Source of the DNA: a virus
Length of the DNA stretch: 59,454 bases
Strand: one strand, 5' to 3'
IMG/VR virus record: IMGVR_UViG_3300014720_001630
Coordinates: 1 to 59,454 of that record
The notes beneath the pieces are model-generated. The model saw only the letters and a program-made list of their open reading frames with translations, was not told the origin of the DNA and ran no database searches. Both the position numbers and the translations under genes were made by a program. This document shows positions 32,872 to 41,210 of this stretch, piece by piece (the stretch's first letter is position 1; each line of letters begins with the position of its first letter).

Positions 32872-35800
32872 ATGGCACAGTCCATCGCGCCGCCGGACGA
32901 TTTGGTATCGCCGCCTGACGACCTTGTGGCCGTCAAGGGTCCGCCCGACGATTTGATCCAACCGCCGGACGACTTGGTTGCTGCACCTGCACAGCGGGGC
33001 TTCTTCGAGGCTCTTGGTGCGGGTGCTACGGCCGGCGTCGAGGCGCTTGGCGAGCAGGCCGGTACGCTTGGTGCGCTGGCGACGGGCCGCGCTGCCGAGG
33101 CTGCCGTGGAGGGCGCCAAGCCGCCGACCGCGCTGGACGAGCGCACGCGGGATATGTCGATCTGGCAGAAGATCACGGACCCCGAGTGGCTTGCCTACAA
33201 CATCGGCCAGACGGCTCCGCAGTCCGCGCCCTTTCTTGGTGGTGCTATTGCAGGCGGCGCGGCGGGCTCGCTTGCTGGCCCCGTCGGCACCCTCATCGGC
33301 GCGATGGTCGGCGGCGGCGGTGCGGCGGGCGCGCAGCAGTTGGCCGAGGCGTACAACGAGGCGCGGCGCGCGGGTCAGGACCACGACAAGGCGGTAGACA
33401 CGGCGATGATCGCGGGCCTTGCGTCGGCTGGCATCAACGCGGCGTCGGTGCCCGCCGGTCTGTTGCGCATCGCCAAGGGTCCGATTCAGTACGCGCTGAC
33501 ACAGATGGCCGTGCAGCCGGCGATCGGTGGTGCGGAGCAGGCGGCGCAGAACGTGATCGCCCGCGAGCGCGGCGTGGATCCTGACCGGCCTATCGGACAG
33601 GGCGTGCCCGAGGCCATCGCCCTAGAGGCGCTGTTTGAGGGGCCGGCGCAGGCGGCGGGGACGTTCGCCGGGCGCCGCGCGCTGCCGCAGGGCCAGCAAC
33701 CGCCGCCGGACTTGGTGGCGCCGACTGAGGCCGAGCCTGCCGCGGTCGAGCCGCCCGCCAAAGCGCCGGACATCAACGAGCCGTTCGGGTTTGAGATCGA
33801 ACCAGGTCGCGTCGTTCCCGCCCGCGTGCTGGAGTATTTCGAGCAGGACGGCACGCTCTACGCCCGTCTTGCCGAGGAGACGCCGGACGCTGCGGCCATG
33901 TCCACGCCCGAGGTGGTCGCGGTAGACGACATGCTTGGGCTCGTGCGCGATGCGGTGCCGGAGCCGGAGGGGCGGGCGCGTCCGACCGAGGCCGAGCCGG
34001 TCAGCCTTACAGACGAGGCGGCGCGCTTTGGCGAGGGGGTTCCTGACGAGCCCGAGAGTCCGCAGGGGCGGCTAGCCGTCGAGACGCCGCAGGGTCCGCT
34101 GCAAATGCGGATCGAGAACCTGTCGCCGCGCACGCTGGACGGTGCCGTGCGCGCCAACTACGAGGCGGCCGAGCGGCTTGAGCGCGACCCGGTGGTGGCG
34201 CTTGACCGTTACATGAGCCAGCAGGGCATGAGCCCCGAGGAAGCCGAGGCGGCGGTCCAGCGCGACATCGCCAAGTTCCGCGAGAACGGGCGCATGTACG
34301 AGGCCGAGCGGCGCCGGCGGCAGGGTGAGGAGACGCCGGACGTGGATCCGCGCGCGGGCCTGACGCCGTTGCTGCGCCAGCGTCCCGAGGTGAGCGAGGC
34401 AGACACGGGGCCACTGACGCGCCCGCGACCGGAAGGGCCGGGGCCTGTGCAGGGTGCGCTTGGTCCGGTGGCAGGCAGCGAGGCTGAAACTGGGGTGCCC
34501 TTGACGCGGCCGCGCCGCGAGGCGCCGCTGATGACCATGCGCGGTGGCGTGCCGGTCAGCACCGAGTTGGCAGGACGGCAGCCGACGCCGCGGCAGGCTC
34601 GCTTGCAGCCGCAGGAGCAGCGCGTCCGCACGCCGGAGGAAGTCGAGGCCGACAGGCAGGCCGCAGAGGCGCGCGCCGCAGAAGCAAAGCGTCGTGCTGA
34701 ACCTGCGGCGGTGCGCTATTTCGACTACGACAAGAAAAAGTCGTTTGTCAAAATGCTCGATCGCACGGTCGGCAAGCGCAACTACACGCTCGAAAAGTCG
34801 GGTGGTGGCTGGCGCGCTACCGTTAAGGACGGCGTCAAGTTGACCGAGGGCCAGCGCGAGGCATTGGATGCGTCGCTCAATGCTCAACGGCAGCGCAGGA
34901 CGAAAGCGTCTGAAACAGCTAAGGCGCGCGGGCCTTCGCAGAAGTCAATGTCGCTTTTGGAGTCCATCGCGCAGCGCGGCATCCGCGCCGGAAGTCCCGC
35001 CGCTCAACGTCTTGGCGAGCCGACGCTTGCTCGATGGAAGCCCGAGAAGGCACTTGGGCCGGGACGTTATTCTCGCTTAATCGTGCAAGAAGGCGACCCG
35101 CGCTGGCAGAACGCCGTCACCGAGACGGACCAGTTGGCTGGTTTCCTTGAGGGCATAGACCCGCTCTACATTGGCGAGGAATACCGCGGCAACAAGTCGG
35201 CGTATGAGCGCGTCGAGGAATTGATCGGCGAGGAACTGTCGGGCAACCGGCAGATGCCGCTCGACTACTACGACAGTGAGCAGGCTGCCGCCGACCGCGC
35301 GCAGGCGCTTGTCGATCAATACGGTAACGAGGCCGACGCGACGGACATTGATGCCGCGCTTGATGCGCGTGATGTTGTCGATCCCGACGACCCCTCAACG
35401 TACATGGACTACGAACCGCCGCCGGTATCCGACGCCGAGTGGGCATCCATCATGGAGGAATACGATGTTGGGCAACGAGACGCCGGAGGAGAAGCATCGC
35501 CGCGCGCTGAGGAATCTGCGGTCGGTGAGGGCCGTGATGGCGAGGCCCGAGTTGAAGCCCGAGAAGCGGGAACAGGTGCGGCGGCTGCTGGAGAAACAGA
35601 AGCGGCTGGTGCGCCTGTGCGCGGAACAACTGAAACCGTCCGCAACGTCGTAGGCGCCACCGAGCAGGGCGTCATCCCCGGCACCGAGCAGTCGGCAAAG
35701 CAGGCACAGGCCGCGCGCGATGCGAAGGGTGGGCTACGGGCTACCGTCGAACAGAAGAAAGCGGACGAGGGGTTGTTCTCTCCTCCGGCCATCGCGCAAG

Positions 35801-38800
35801 AAACGCTGCCCATGTCGCCGGACCAGTTGTTCGTGCAGATGGGTGAGCGCCAGTATCCCGTGAAGTCGCTTGCCGAGGCGTCAGATAAATTTGCGCGGGC
35901 GCGCGACACATATGGCGAAGGTGCGAGCAAGACGCCGACGCCAATTGTGGTTGACGGGCGCGGCGATGTCGTCGGGTACATCGCGTATAATGGAAAAGTT
36001 TTCCCCGGTCGCCCGCAAGATTGGCAAGAAGGCGTCAAACCGCTGTTCACGCCCGGCGAGCCAGAAGCTCCGAGGCTTATCGCCAAGCCCGACGACCAGA
36101 ATCCCCTATTCGAGTTGCAATCCACCGCCCGCGAAACCGAGCGCATGTCGGAGCAGGCGGTGCGCGATGCCATCGCCGCCATCGCCGGTCCCGAGGCTGC
36201 GAAGCGCGCGGTCGTGGAGCCCGGCACCGATGGAATCCGCGGCTCGTTCGATCCTGCCGATGGCGTCATAAGCGTTGCCGTCCGCAGCCCCGACATGCGG
36301 GGCACGCTGCGGCACGAGTCGCTGCACTACCTCAAGAGCATGGGTGCCTTCTCGCCGACGGAGTGGGCCACGCTTGAGAAGGCGGCGGTCGAGTGGCGCG
36401 AGAAGTACGACATCGACCGGCGGTACAACGAGGATACCGTTACCGACGTGTCGCCCGAGACGCTTGAGCGAATCCGCAAGGAGGAAGCCATCGCGGCAGC
36501 CTACGCGGAGTGGGCGCGCGGCGACATGCCGGGGCTGGCGCCCAAGATCCGCGCGCTGTTCGAGCGAATCCGCGCCATTCTCGACGCCATCCGTGCGCGG
36601 GTGATGGGTAGCCCCGAGACGGCACGGGCGATCTTCTACAACATCGACAACGGCAAGTACGTCGCCGCTGCAACGCGCGCCGATCGTGCGCGGTTTGCAA
36701 GTGCGGTGGCCGACGCTGACATGGCTGCGGCGACTGTCGCTGCGGACGGCGAGCAGGCAGTCGGCGGCAACGTGCCGCGCAAGGAAGCTGCGGCGCTGCG
36801 GATGTTCGAGCGCGAGCCGATAGAGAAGCGCACCGGCCCGCGCTGGCTGTCGTGGGGCACGCGCATCGCGTCGTTCCCGCTTGCGCGTGCGGCGAACGAT
36901 CCGATGTTTGCGCCCTACGTCAACGCGGAACTGTCGCGGCAGAAGCGCGAGTCGGCCATCACGCGGACGATCCAGACGGGCGTGGAGCCTATCTTCCGGC
37001 TGCCGACCAAGGAGCAGAACGAGGTCCGCAAGGCGCTGGAATTGATCGCACTCAACAACTCGTTCCCGCCGGTCATCAACGGGCGCATGACGGTGCAGAA
37101 CCAGTCCGGCAAGATCGCCCGCCTCACCGGCCCCAAGCGCATCGTCCGCCTGTCCCCCGAGGCGACCAAGGCCATGCTGTCGTACAAGGCCGGCATGGAC
37201 GCAGCGTGGGATGCGTATGCGACGGGTGCGGTGCGCAACGCCACGAACTACACGGGCGACATGACGGTGGAGGCAGCGCAGGCGGCGGCGCAACAGGCGG
37301 TCGCTGCGGGTCAGAAGTCTGCGACCAAGGATGCCGAGACGGCGGCGCTGATCCTGCAAGCGGCCAAGGAACAGAAGCGGCGCGGCTACTATCCGGCCAT
37401 GCGTGACGGCGATACGCAGGTCATCGTGCGGCGCAAACTGACGCCCGAGTTCGCGCGCATCATCGGCATGGCGCGGTCGCGCGGCTACCCGAAGGGCGAG
37501 CCGCTGACTGCCGAGGGGCTGGACAAGTTCGTGGATGCGGCGCGGACGACAAAGGACATCGAGTTCTGGTCGGGCCTGCGCTCGGACTTTGACGACGCGC
37601 GCGGCGAGAAGGGTGTCGTCTCGGTCAACGACGACATGGTTTGGAACGAACATTTCTACGTCAAGCCGCCGTTCATGGGCGAGGTCATCCCCATGACGGA
37701 GCGTGCGCGCCAGCGTGCGACGGAAGCCAAGAAGGCCGAGGTTGCGGAACTGATGACGCGGCGCGGGCTTGACATGCGCGAGTACGAGATCGTCACGCGG
37801 CCCGTTCGCGAGAGCCTGCAAGACACGATCAACGACCAGTCCGTGCCGGTATTCGAGAAGCTGTTGAAGGTCGCGACGGACGGCGACCCCAAGATGTTCG
37901 CGGAACTGTGGCCGCAAATGCGCGATGCCATAGCCAAGGAATTGGTGTCGGGCTTCCGCAAGCGGTCGGACGTGGTGCCGGGGTTCTCGATGGACATCGG
38001 CGACACGCTCTCGCGCTACAGTCATGCGGTCGGCAATGTCGCGGCCAAGCTTGAATACAAGAAGGGCATTGACGAGTCGCTGCGCTCCATCATGGAGAAC
38101 CACCCCGACCCTGCGATGCGCGGGTCCAACGGGTATGCGGCACGGCTCAAGGACTACGTTGACAATCCGGCGCAGGACTACAACGCGCTCAAGTCGTTCG
38201 GGTTCATGTACTACCTCGCAGGCGTCCCGAGTACCGCCGTGCAGAACATGGCGCAGGTGCCGATGCTCATGGTCCCGCAGATGACGGGGCTGCTTGGCGT
38301 GCGCGGGGCTGGCATCGTGCGGCAGGCGTGGACCGACTCGCTGCGTGGCGTCACGTTCGGCAAGGGCGGCGTGCGGATGGATGTGTCCAAGTTGGGCAAG
38401 ACGCCGGCCGAGCGCGCGTTCCTCAAGCGCATGGACGACGAGGGGCAGATTTCCGCGTCCGTCACGCGGGAGTTGATGGGGCGCGACTACGACGTGGGGC
38501 CGCGGCTTGAGGCGGCGCAAGGGTTCTGGCGCAAGACGTACACAGTGGCGGCGTCCATGTTCGACGCGGCGGAGAGCCTTAACCGGGCGACGGCTTTGCT
38601 TGCGGGATACCGTGCGGCGCAGGTGCCGGGTGCCGACGCCAAGCTCAAGAAGGTCTACGGCCAGAACCAGAACTACCGCGAGATGGCGAACCGCGACGGC
38701 ACGATCGACCCCGAGGCGTTCGGCGAGTTCTTCTCCCGTGAGGTCAATTTCGAGGGCAGCCGCGTCAACCGGCCCGAGGCGCTGCGCGGTGCGGGCGGCG

Positions 38801-39738
38801 TCATCCTGCAATTCAAGTCGTACCCCATGAACTACATTTCGCTCCTGCGGAAGAACGCCACGCAGATGGGGCCGGAGGGTAAGGCGGCGTTCATCATGAT
38901 GATCGGCATGATGCTGCTCGGCGGTGGCCTGCTCGGGCTGCCGTTCGCGGAGGATATGGCGGACTTGTTCGACCAGGTTGCCAAGATCGTGACCGACGAG
39001 AACGAGGGTGCCGTGCATACCCTCGCGGCCATGATGGAGGACTGGAGGCTTGGCAAGTACGGCGCGGAGATGATGCTGCGCGGCGTGTCCCGTCCGACCG
39101 GCGTGGATCTGTCGCGCACGCTCGGCATGGGCAACATCGCACCGCGCATGGACAACCCGGTCGCGGTGCTCGGGCCGACGGCATCGGCCCTGCTCGCTGG
39201 TCCGTACTACGGCTACAAGCGCCTCGACACGGGCCAGTCGGTCGCGTCTGCGGCAATGGAGGTGGCACCCCGCGCGCTCAAGGGACCGCTACAGGCGGCT
39301 GCCGTGCTGCCGGAGGAAGGGCTTGTCAGCCGGACGGGGCGCCAGATCATTCCCCCGTCCGAGGTGAGCACGGGCGCCAAGGCGGCCCGCGCCCTAGGCT
39401 TCCAGCCGACCGAGTTCTCGCGCGAGTACGAGGCCCGCGGCTACCGGCAGGACGTGCAGGCCAAGGCGCTGGCCGAGGCGACAAGGCTCAAGTCCCAGTA
39501 CCAGCGGCTCAACGCGCTGGCCTACGACCAAGAGCGCGCCGGCGACAAGGACAAGGCCGAGCAAACCAAGCTGCGCGCCCGTCGCGTGGCCGAGAACATG
39601 GCTGCCAAGGGCATTGCCGTGCCGCGTGGGCGCGATGCCGTCGGTCCAAATGTGGACCCCGAGGCGGCGGCAGTCCGGCAGGCGCCCCGTCGCGTGCGCG
39701 AGCGGATGATGGATAGTCCGTATCCGGGGCGGGAGTAG
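32872..39738 (+). CDS. Giant ejection-type virion protein with zincin motif
   Basis: The 2288-residue protein is by far the largest. Residues ~6-40 hold four PPDDL repeats. Residues ~100-160 are Gly/Ala-rich and hydrophobic. A long acidic, Pro-rich stretch (280-640) is probably disordered. Residues 1148-1152 read HESLH, a zinc-peptidase HExxH motif, with EE near 1204 (EEAIAAAYAEWARG) as possible third ligand. Helical domains follow and a membrane-like segment (AAFIMMIGMMLLGGGLLGL) lies near 2005. I relate it to large polyvalent or internal virion proteins that enter the cell with DNA. Codon bias changes locally, notably at 34.7-35.1 and 35.46-35.65 kb. Confidence 0.75.
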   Translation: MAQSIAPPDDLVSPPDDLVAVKGPPDDLIQPPDDLVAAPAQRGFFEALGAGATAGVEALGEQAGTLGALATGRAAEAAVEGAKPPTALDERTRDMSIWQKITDPEWLAYNIGQTAPQSAPFLGGAIAGGAAGSLAGPVGTLIGAMVGGGGAAGAQQLAEAYNEARRAGQDHDKAVDTAMIAGLASAGINAASVPAGLLRIAKGPIQYALTQMAVQPAIGGAEQAAQNVIARERGVDPDRPIGQGVPEAIALEALFEGPAQAAGTFAGRRALPQGQQPPPDLVAPTEAEPAAVEPPAKAPDINEPFGFEIEPGRVVPARVLEYFEQDGTLYARLAEETPDAAAMSTPEVVAVDDMLGLVRDAVPEPEGRARPTEAEPVSLTDEAARFGEGVPDEPESPQGRLAVETPQGPLQMRIENLSPRTLDGAVRANYEAAERLERDPVVALDRYMSQQGMSPEEAEAAVQRDIAKFRENGRMYEAERRRRQGEETPDVDPRAGLTPLLRQRPEVSEADTGPLTRPRPEGPGPVQGALGPVAGSEAETGVPLTRPRREAPLMTMRGGVPVSTELAGRQPTPRQARLQPQEQRVRTPEEVEADRQAAEARAAEAKRRAEPAAVRYFDYDKKKSFVKMLDRTVGKRNYTLEKSGGGWRATVKDGVKLTEGQREALDASLNAQRQRRTKASETAKARGPSQKSMSLLESIAQRGIRAGSPAAQRLGEPTLARWKPEKALGPGRYSRLIVQEGDPRWQNAVTETDQLAGFLEGIDPLYIGEEYRGNKSAYERVEELIGEELSGNRQMPLDYYDSEQAAADRAQALVDQYGNEADATDIDAALDARDVVDPDDPSTYMDYEPPPVSDAEWASIMEEYDVGQRDAGGEASPRAEESAVGEGRDGEARVEAREAGTGAAAAGETEAAGAPVRGTTETVRNVVGATEQGVIPGTEQSAKQAQAARDAKGGLRATVEQKKADEGLFSPPAIAQETLPMSPDQLFVQMGERQYPVKSLAEASDKFARARDTYGEGASKTPTPIVVDGRGDVVGYIAYNGKVFPGRPQDWQEGVKPLFTPGEPEAPRLIAKPDDQNPLFELQSTARETERMSEQAVRDAIAAIAGPEAAKRAVVEPGTDGIRGSFDPADGVISVAVRSPDMRGTLRHESLHYLKSMGAFSPTEWATLEKAAVEWREKYDIDRRYNEDTVTDVSPETLERIRKEEAIAAAYAEWARGDMPGLAPKIRALFERIRAILDAIRARVMGSPETARAIFYNIDNGKYVAAATRADRARFASAVADADMAAATVAADGEQAVGGNVPRKEAAALRMFEREPIEKRTGPRWLSWGTRIASFPLARAANDPMFAPYVNAELSRQKRESAITRTIQTGVEPIFRLPTKEQNEVRKALELIALNNSFPPVINGRMTVQNQSGKIARLTGPKRIVRLSPEATKAMLSYKAGMDAAWDAYATGAVRNATNYTGDMTVEAAQAAAQQAVAAGQKSATKDAETAALILQAAKEQKRRGYYPAMRDGDTQVIVRRKLTPEFARIIGMARSRGYPKGEPLTAEGLDKFVDAARTTKDIEFWSGLRSDFDDARGEKGVVSVNDDMVWNEHFYVKPPFMGEVIPMTERARQRATEAKKAEVAELMTRRGLDMREYEIVTRPVRESLQDTINDQSVPVFEKLLKVATDGDPKMFAELWPQMRDAIAKELVSGFRKRSDVVPGFSMDIGDTLSRYSHAVGNVAAKLEYKKGIDESLRSIMENHPDPAMRGSNGYAARLKDYVDNPAQDYNALKSFGFMYYLAGVPSTAVQNMAQVPMLMVPQMTGLLGVRGAGIVRQAWTDSLRGVTFGKGGVRMDVSKLGKTPAERAFLKRMDDEGQISASVTRELMGRDYDVGPRLEAAQGFWRKTYTVAASMFDAAESLNRATALLAGYRAAQVPGADAKLKKVYGQNQNYREMANRDGTIDPEAFGEFFSREVNFEGSRVNRPEALRGAGGVILQFKSYPMNYISLLRKNATQMGPEGKAAFIMMIGMMLLGGGLLGLPFAEDMADLFDQVAKIVTDENEGAVHTLAAMMEDWRLGKYGAEMMLRGVSRPTGVDLSRTLGMGNIAPRMDNPVAVLGPTASALLAGPYYGYKRLDTGQSVASAAMEVAPRALKGPLQAAAVLPEEGLVSRTGRQIIPPSEVSTGAKAARALGFQPTEFSREYEARGYRQDVQAKALAEATRLKSQYQRLNALAYDQERAGDKDKAEQTKLRARRVAENMAAKGIAVPRGRDAVGPNVDPEAAAVRQAPRRVRERMMDSPYPGRE
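35465..35653 (+). CDS. Nested 62-residue basic protein inside the giant gene, other frame
   Basis: A separate frame starts at ATG 35465 with GGAGG six bases upstream and ends at TAG 35653. By hand count 54 of 62 codons end in G or C, like real genes here, whereas the host gene's frame has 27 of 63 over the same stretch and encodes only a Glu/Ala/Gly-rich linker. The product is basic and helical (EEKHRRALRNLRSVRAVM, REQVRRLLEKQKRLVRLC). Function unknown. It may be an older gene captured and overprinted by the giant gene. Confidence 0.65.
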   Translation: MLGNETPEEKHRRALRNLRSVRAVMARPELKPEKREQVRRLLEKQKRLVRLCAEQLKPSATS

Positions 39739-39745
39739 GGCAGCG

Positions 39746-39775
39746 CCCCGGCAGGAGCTTGCGCCTGTGCCGGGG
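39746..39775. terminator. GC-rich hairpin after the giant gene
   Basis: CCCCGGCA (39746-39753) pairs with TGCCGGGG (39768-39775). No T-run follows on either strand, so termination efficiency is uncertain. It sits just after the last virion gene and at the far end of any leftward transcript from the promoter near 39930. Confidence 0.45.
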
Positions 39776-39927
39776 GCCTATCCGCTAGGCGCGGAAGGTG
39801 CGCCTAGCACAAGCGTTGCGAGCCAGTCGGGGCATCCCATTTGACTGGAGCGCGCGTCCTCAGTTCGCCGTGCACGACTCCCTGAGTAGGCACCCTTAGC
39901 CGCTGTTTCCAGCCTCGCAACCCCCGC

Positions 39928-39975
39928 ATTATACAAGTCGTTGCACCACATGCAACAGCGGGGTATAAATACCCC
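39928..39975. promoter_or_regulatory. Divergent promoters with inverted-repeat operator
   Basis: Rightward: TTGCAC (39941-39946), 17-base spacer, TATAAA (39964-39969), predicting a start at or near the ATG of the regulator at 39976. Leftward: TTGCAT (39955-39950), 16-base spacer, TATAAT (39933-39928). GTTGCA-N5-TGCAAC (39940-39956) overlaps both -35 boxes, and GGGGTAT-AA-ATACCCC (39960-39975) covers the rightward -10. The rest of the 39739-39975 gap holds only the hairpin and no convincing gene. Confidence 0.6.
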
Positions 39976-40179
39976 ATGACGCTGGAGCAATACCGCCAAG
40001 TCCAAGGGCTTACGAACAACCGCCTCGCGGTCCTGATCGGCGTGGACAAGTCCACCATCAGCCGCCTGCGCCGCGGCGTGACGCGGCCCACGAGCGACAC
40101 CGCGCGCCTCATCGTGGCCGTGACGAACGGGGCCGTGACGATGGCGGATCTGTATGGGCAGGCCGATGCGGAAGCGTAG
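39976..40179 (+). CDS. Cro-like helix-turn-helix regulator
   Basis: The 67-residue protein has a YdaS/Cro-type helix-turn-helix: NNRLAVLIGVDKSTISRLRRG, then a strand-like end (ARLIVAVTNGAVTMADLYG). It probably binds the inverted repeats immediately upstream and controls both divergent promoters. No ribosome site is visible and the predicted transcript begins at the ATG, so it may be leaderless. A relative lies at 52344. Confidence 0.82.
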   Translation: MTLEQYRQVQGLTNNRLAVLIGVDKSTISRLRRGVTRPTSDTARLIVAVTNGAVTMADLYGQADAEA

Positions 40180-40291
40180 GCTCGTGCGCCGGCCGCGCCT
40201 TGAGTTGGGCCGCGTTGGGCTGCTGCGGCAGGCGTTGACCACCGCATATTGGCATCGTGAAGCACGACATGCGTTTTGGGGGATGCAATGA
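40166..40291 (+). CDS. Small basic protein, 41 residues
   Basis: A short frame starts within the end of the regulator gene and overlaps the next gene at ATGA. The product is Arg-rich at the N-terminus (MRKRRLVRRPRLELGR) with a Trp/His end. Coupling to both neighbours suggests a three-gene operon. Family not recognised. Confidence 0.5.
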   Translation: MRKRRLVRRPRLELGRVGLLRQALTTAYWHREARHAFWGMQ

Positions 40292-40671
40292 GCTTCAAGG
40301 TCCGCCTCAAGGGCGCCGAGCCCGAGAAGAAAGCCGACATCGTGGCCGCCGCCCGCGAGGTGCTGGAGAACAGCCGCGCGCTACTGCTGTGCAAGCCGCA
40401 CTACACGGTCGGCCAGCCGCAATTTTTTGGGCTCTATCGCAAGAAGCTGCATGTCCTGCGCACAATCAACGCGGACGGGTATCAACCGTTCGAGAAGCGC
40501 AACGACCGGACTCTGGCGTTCGCCATCGCCATCCTCGTGGCCGACGAGAAGGGGCCGACCAAAGCCGAGACGAAGTGGCTGTCATGGGCCGACGAGCGCG
40601 GCGTCATCTGCCATGTCGTCAAAACCTGGGGCGAGTTCCGGCACGCGGTCGGGGAGTTGTCGGAGATTTAG
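40288..40671 (+). CDS. Hypothetical protein, 127 residues
   Basis: I chose ATG 40288 with GGGGGA upstream. The protein looks alpha/beta: a strand-helix start (SFKVRLKGAEPEKKADIVAA), LCKPHYTVGQPQFFGLYRKK, LAFAIAILVADEKG and a final helix EFRHAVGELSE. The strand followed by EK and the end CHVVKTWGEF recall VRR-type nuclease folds, but key residues are not clear. Its stop overlaps the stop of the opposing gene. Confidence 0.6.
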   Translation: MSFKVRLKGAEPEKKADIVAAAREVLENSRALLLCKPHYTVGQPQFFGLYRKKLHVLRTINADGYQPFEKRNDRTLAFAIAILVADEKGPTKAETKWLSWADERGVICHVVKTWGEFRHAVGELSEI

Positions 40672-40976
40672 AATACAAACGCTTTCGGTTCTGTGCTCGG
40701 CCCCATGTTTTGCGAGGTCCGCGGGCAACCGTAGCCTTTGCATGTCCGCTCTGCCCCTGCCGGGCAAACGCACCCCGGCATCGGCTGTTGCGGCGTGATC
40801 CCCACCGACCGCGCCGCCTCTGCCGCCTCAAGCGCCTTGAGCCGCTTGTCGATGTCGTCCAGCCGGCGCTCGATCGCCAGCACCATCTGTCCCGTCATGG
40901 CCGTCGAGCGGCTGCATGTATCCGCCAGCACCGACAGTTGGGACGCAAGCGTGCGGATGCGGTCGTGATCAAGCAT
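40668..40976 (-). CDS. Hypothetical coiled-coil protein with Cys-rich end
   Basis: The 102-residue protein has a helical part (AIERRLDDIDKRLKALEAAEAA) and a C-terminal segment with four Cys (PGCVCPAGAERTCKGYGC) that could bind metal. It is the last gene of the leftward recombination operon and overlaps the preceding gene. Function unknown. Confidence 0.6.
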   Translation of the reverse strand: MLDHDRIRTLASQLSVLADTCSRSTAMTGQMVLAIERRLDDIDKRLKALEAAEAARSVGITPQQPMPGCVCPAGAERTCKGYGCPRTSQNMGPSTEPKAFVF

Positions 40977-41208
40977 GGCTCACCACCCTCGCCAGCATCT
41001 CGGGGTCGGGATCGCGCACGTCCTTGAGGCGGTCGGCAACGAGGTTGCTGATCGTCTCGCGCTCGCCCGTCACGGGGTCGATCACGCGCACGTCGTACAT
41101 CTCGGGATGGCTTGTGCTCGGCCATGTCCGGCCGCAGACGTAGCCCTCGCGGCCGTCCACGGTGACGCGCGACAGGAGAGGGATTGAGGGGTTGCGGGGG
41201 CGCAGCAT
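40969..41208 (-). CDS. Hypothetical protein, 79 residues
   Basis: ATG at 41208, two bases after the RecT stop. A strand-rich first half (RVTVDGREGYVCGRTW, EMYDVRVIDPVTGERETI) suggests an SH3-like barrel; the end is helical. A DNA- or RecT-associated accessory role is possible only by position. Confidence 0.6.
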   Translation of the reverse strand: MLRPRNPSIPLLSRVTVDGREGYVCGRTWPSTSHPEMYDVRVIDPVTGERETISNLVADRLKDVRDPDPEMLARVVSHA

Positions 41209-41210
41209 GG

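Noticed and set aside
39780-39925. tRNA-like or attachment-site sequence in the gap after the giant gene
   Set aside because: No cloverleaf or T-loop signature and no integrase in the window.
39804-40394. 196-residue - strand frame across the regulator region
   Set aside because: It runs antisense to the Cro-like gene and both promoters and has no ribosome site. Its last part lies in the gap and could be a remnant, but I cannot support it.
40288-40671. Firm nuclease assignment for the 127-residue protein
   Set aside because: The fold impression is weak and catalytic residues cannot be placed, so it is left hypothetical.
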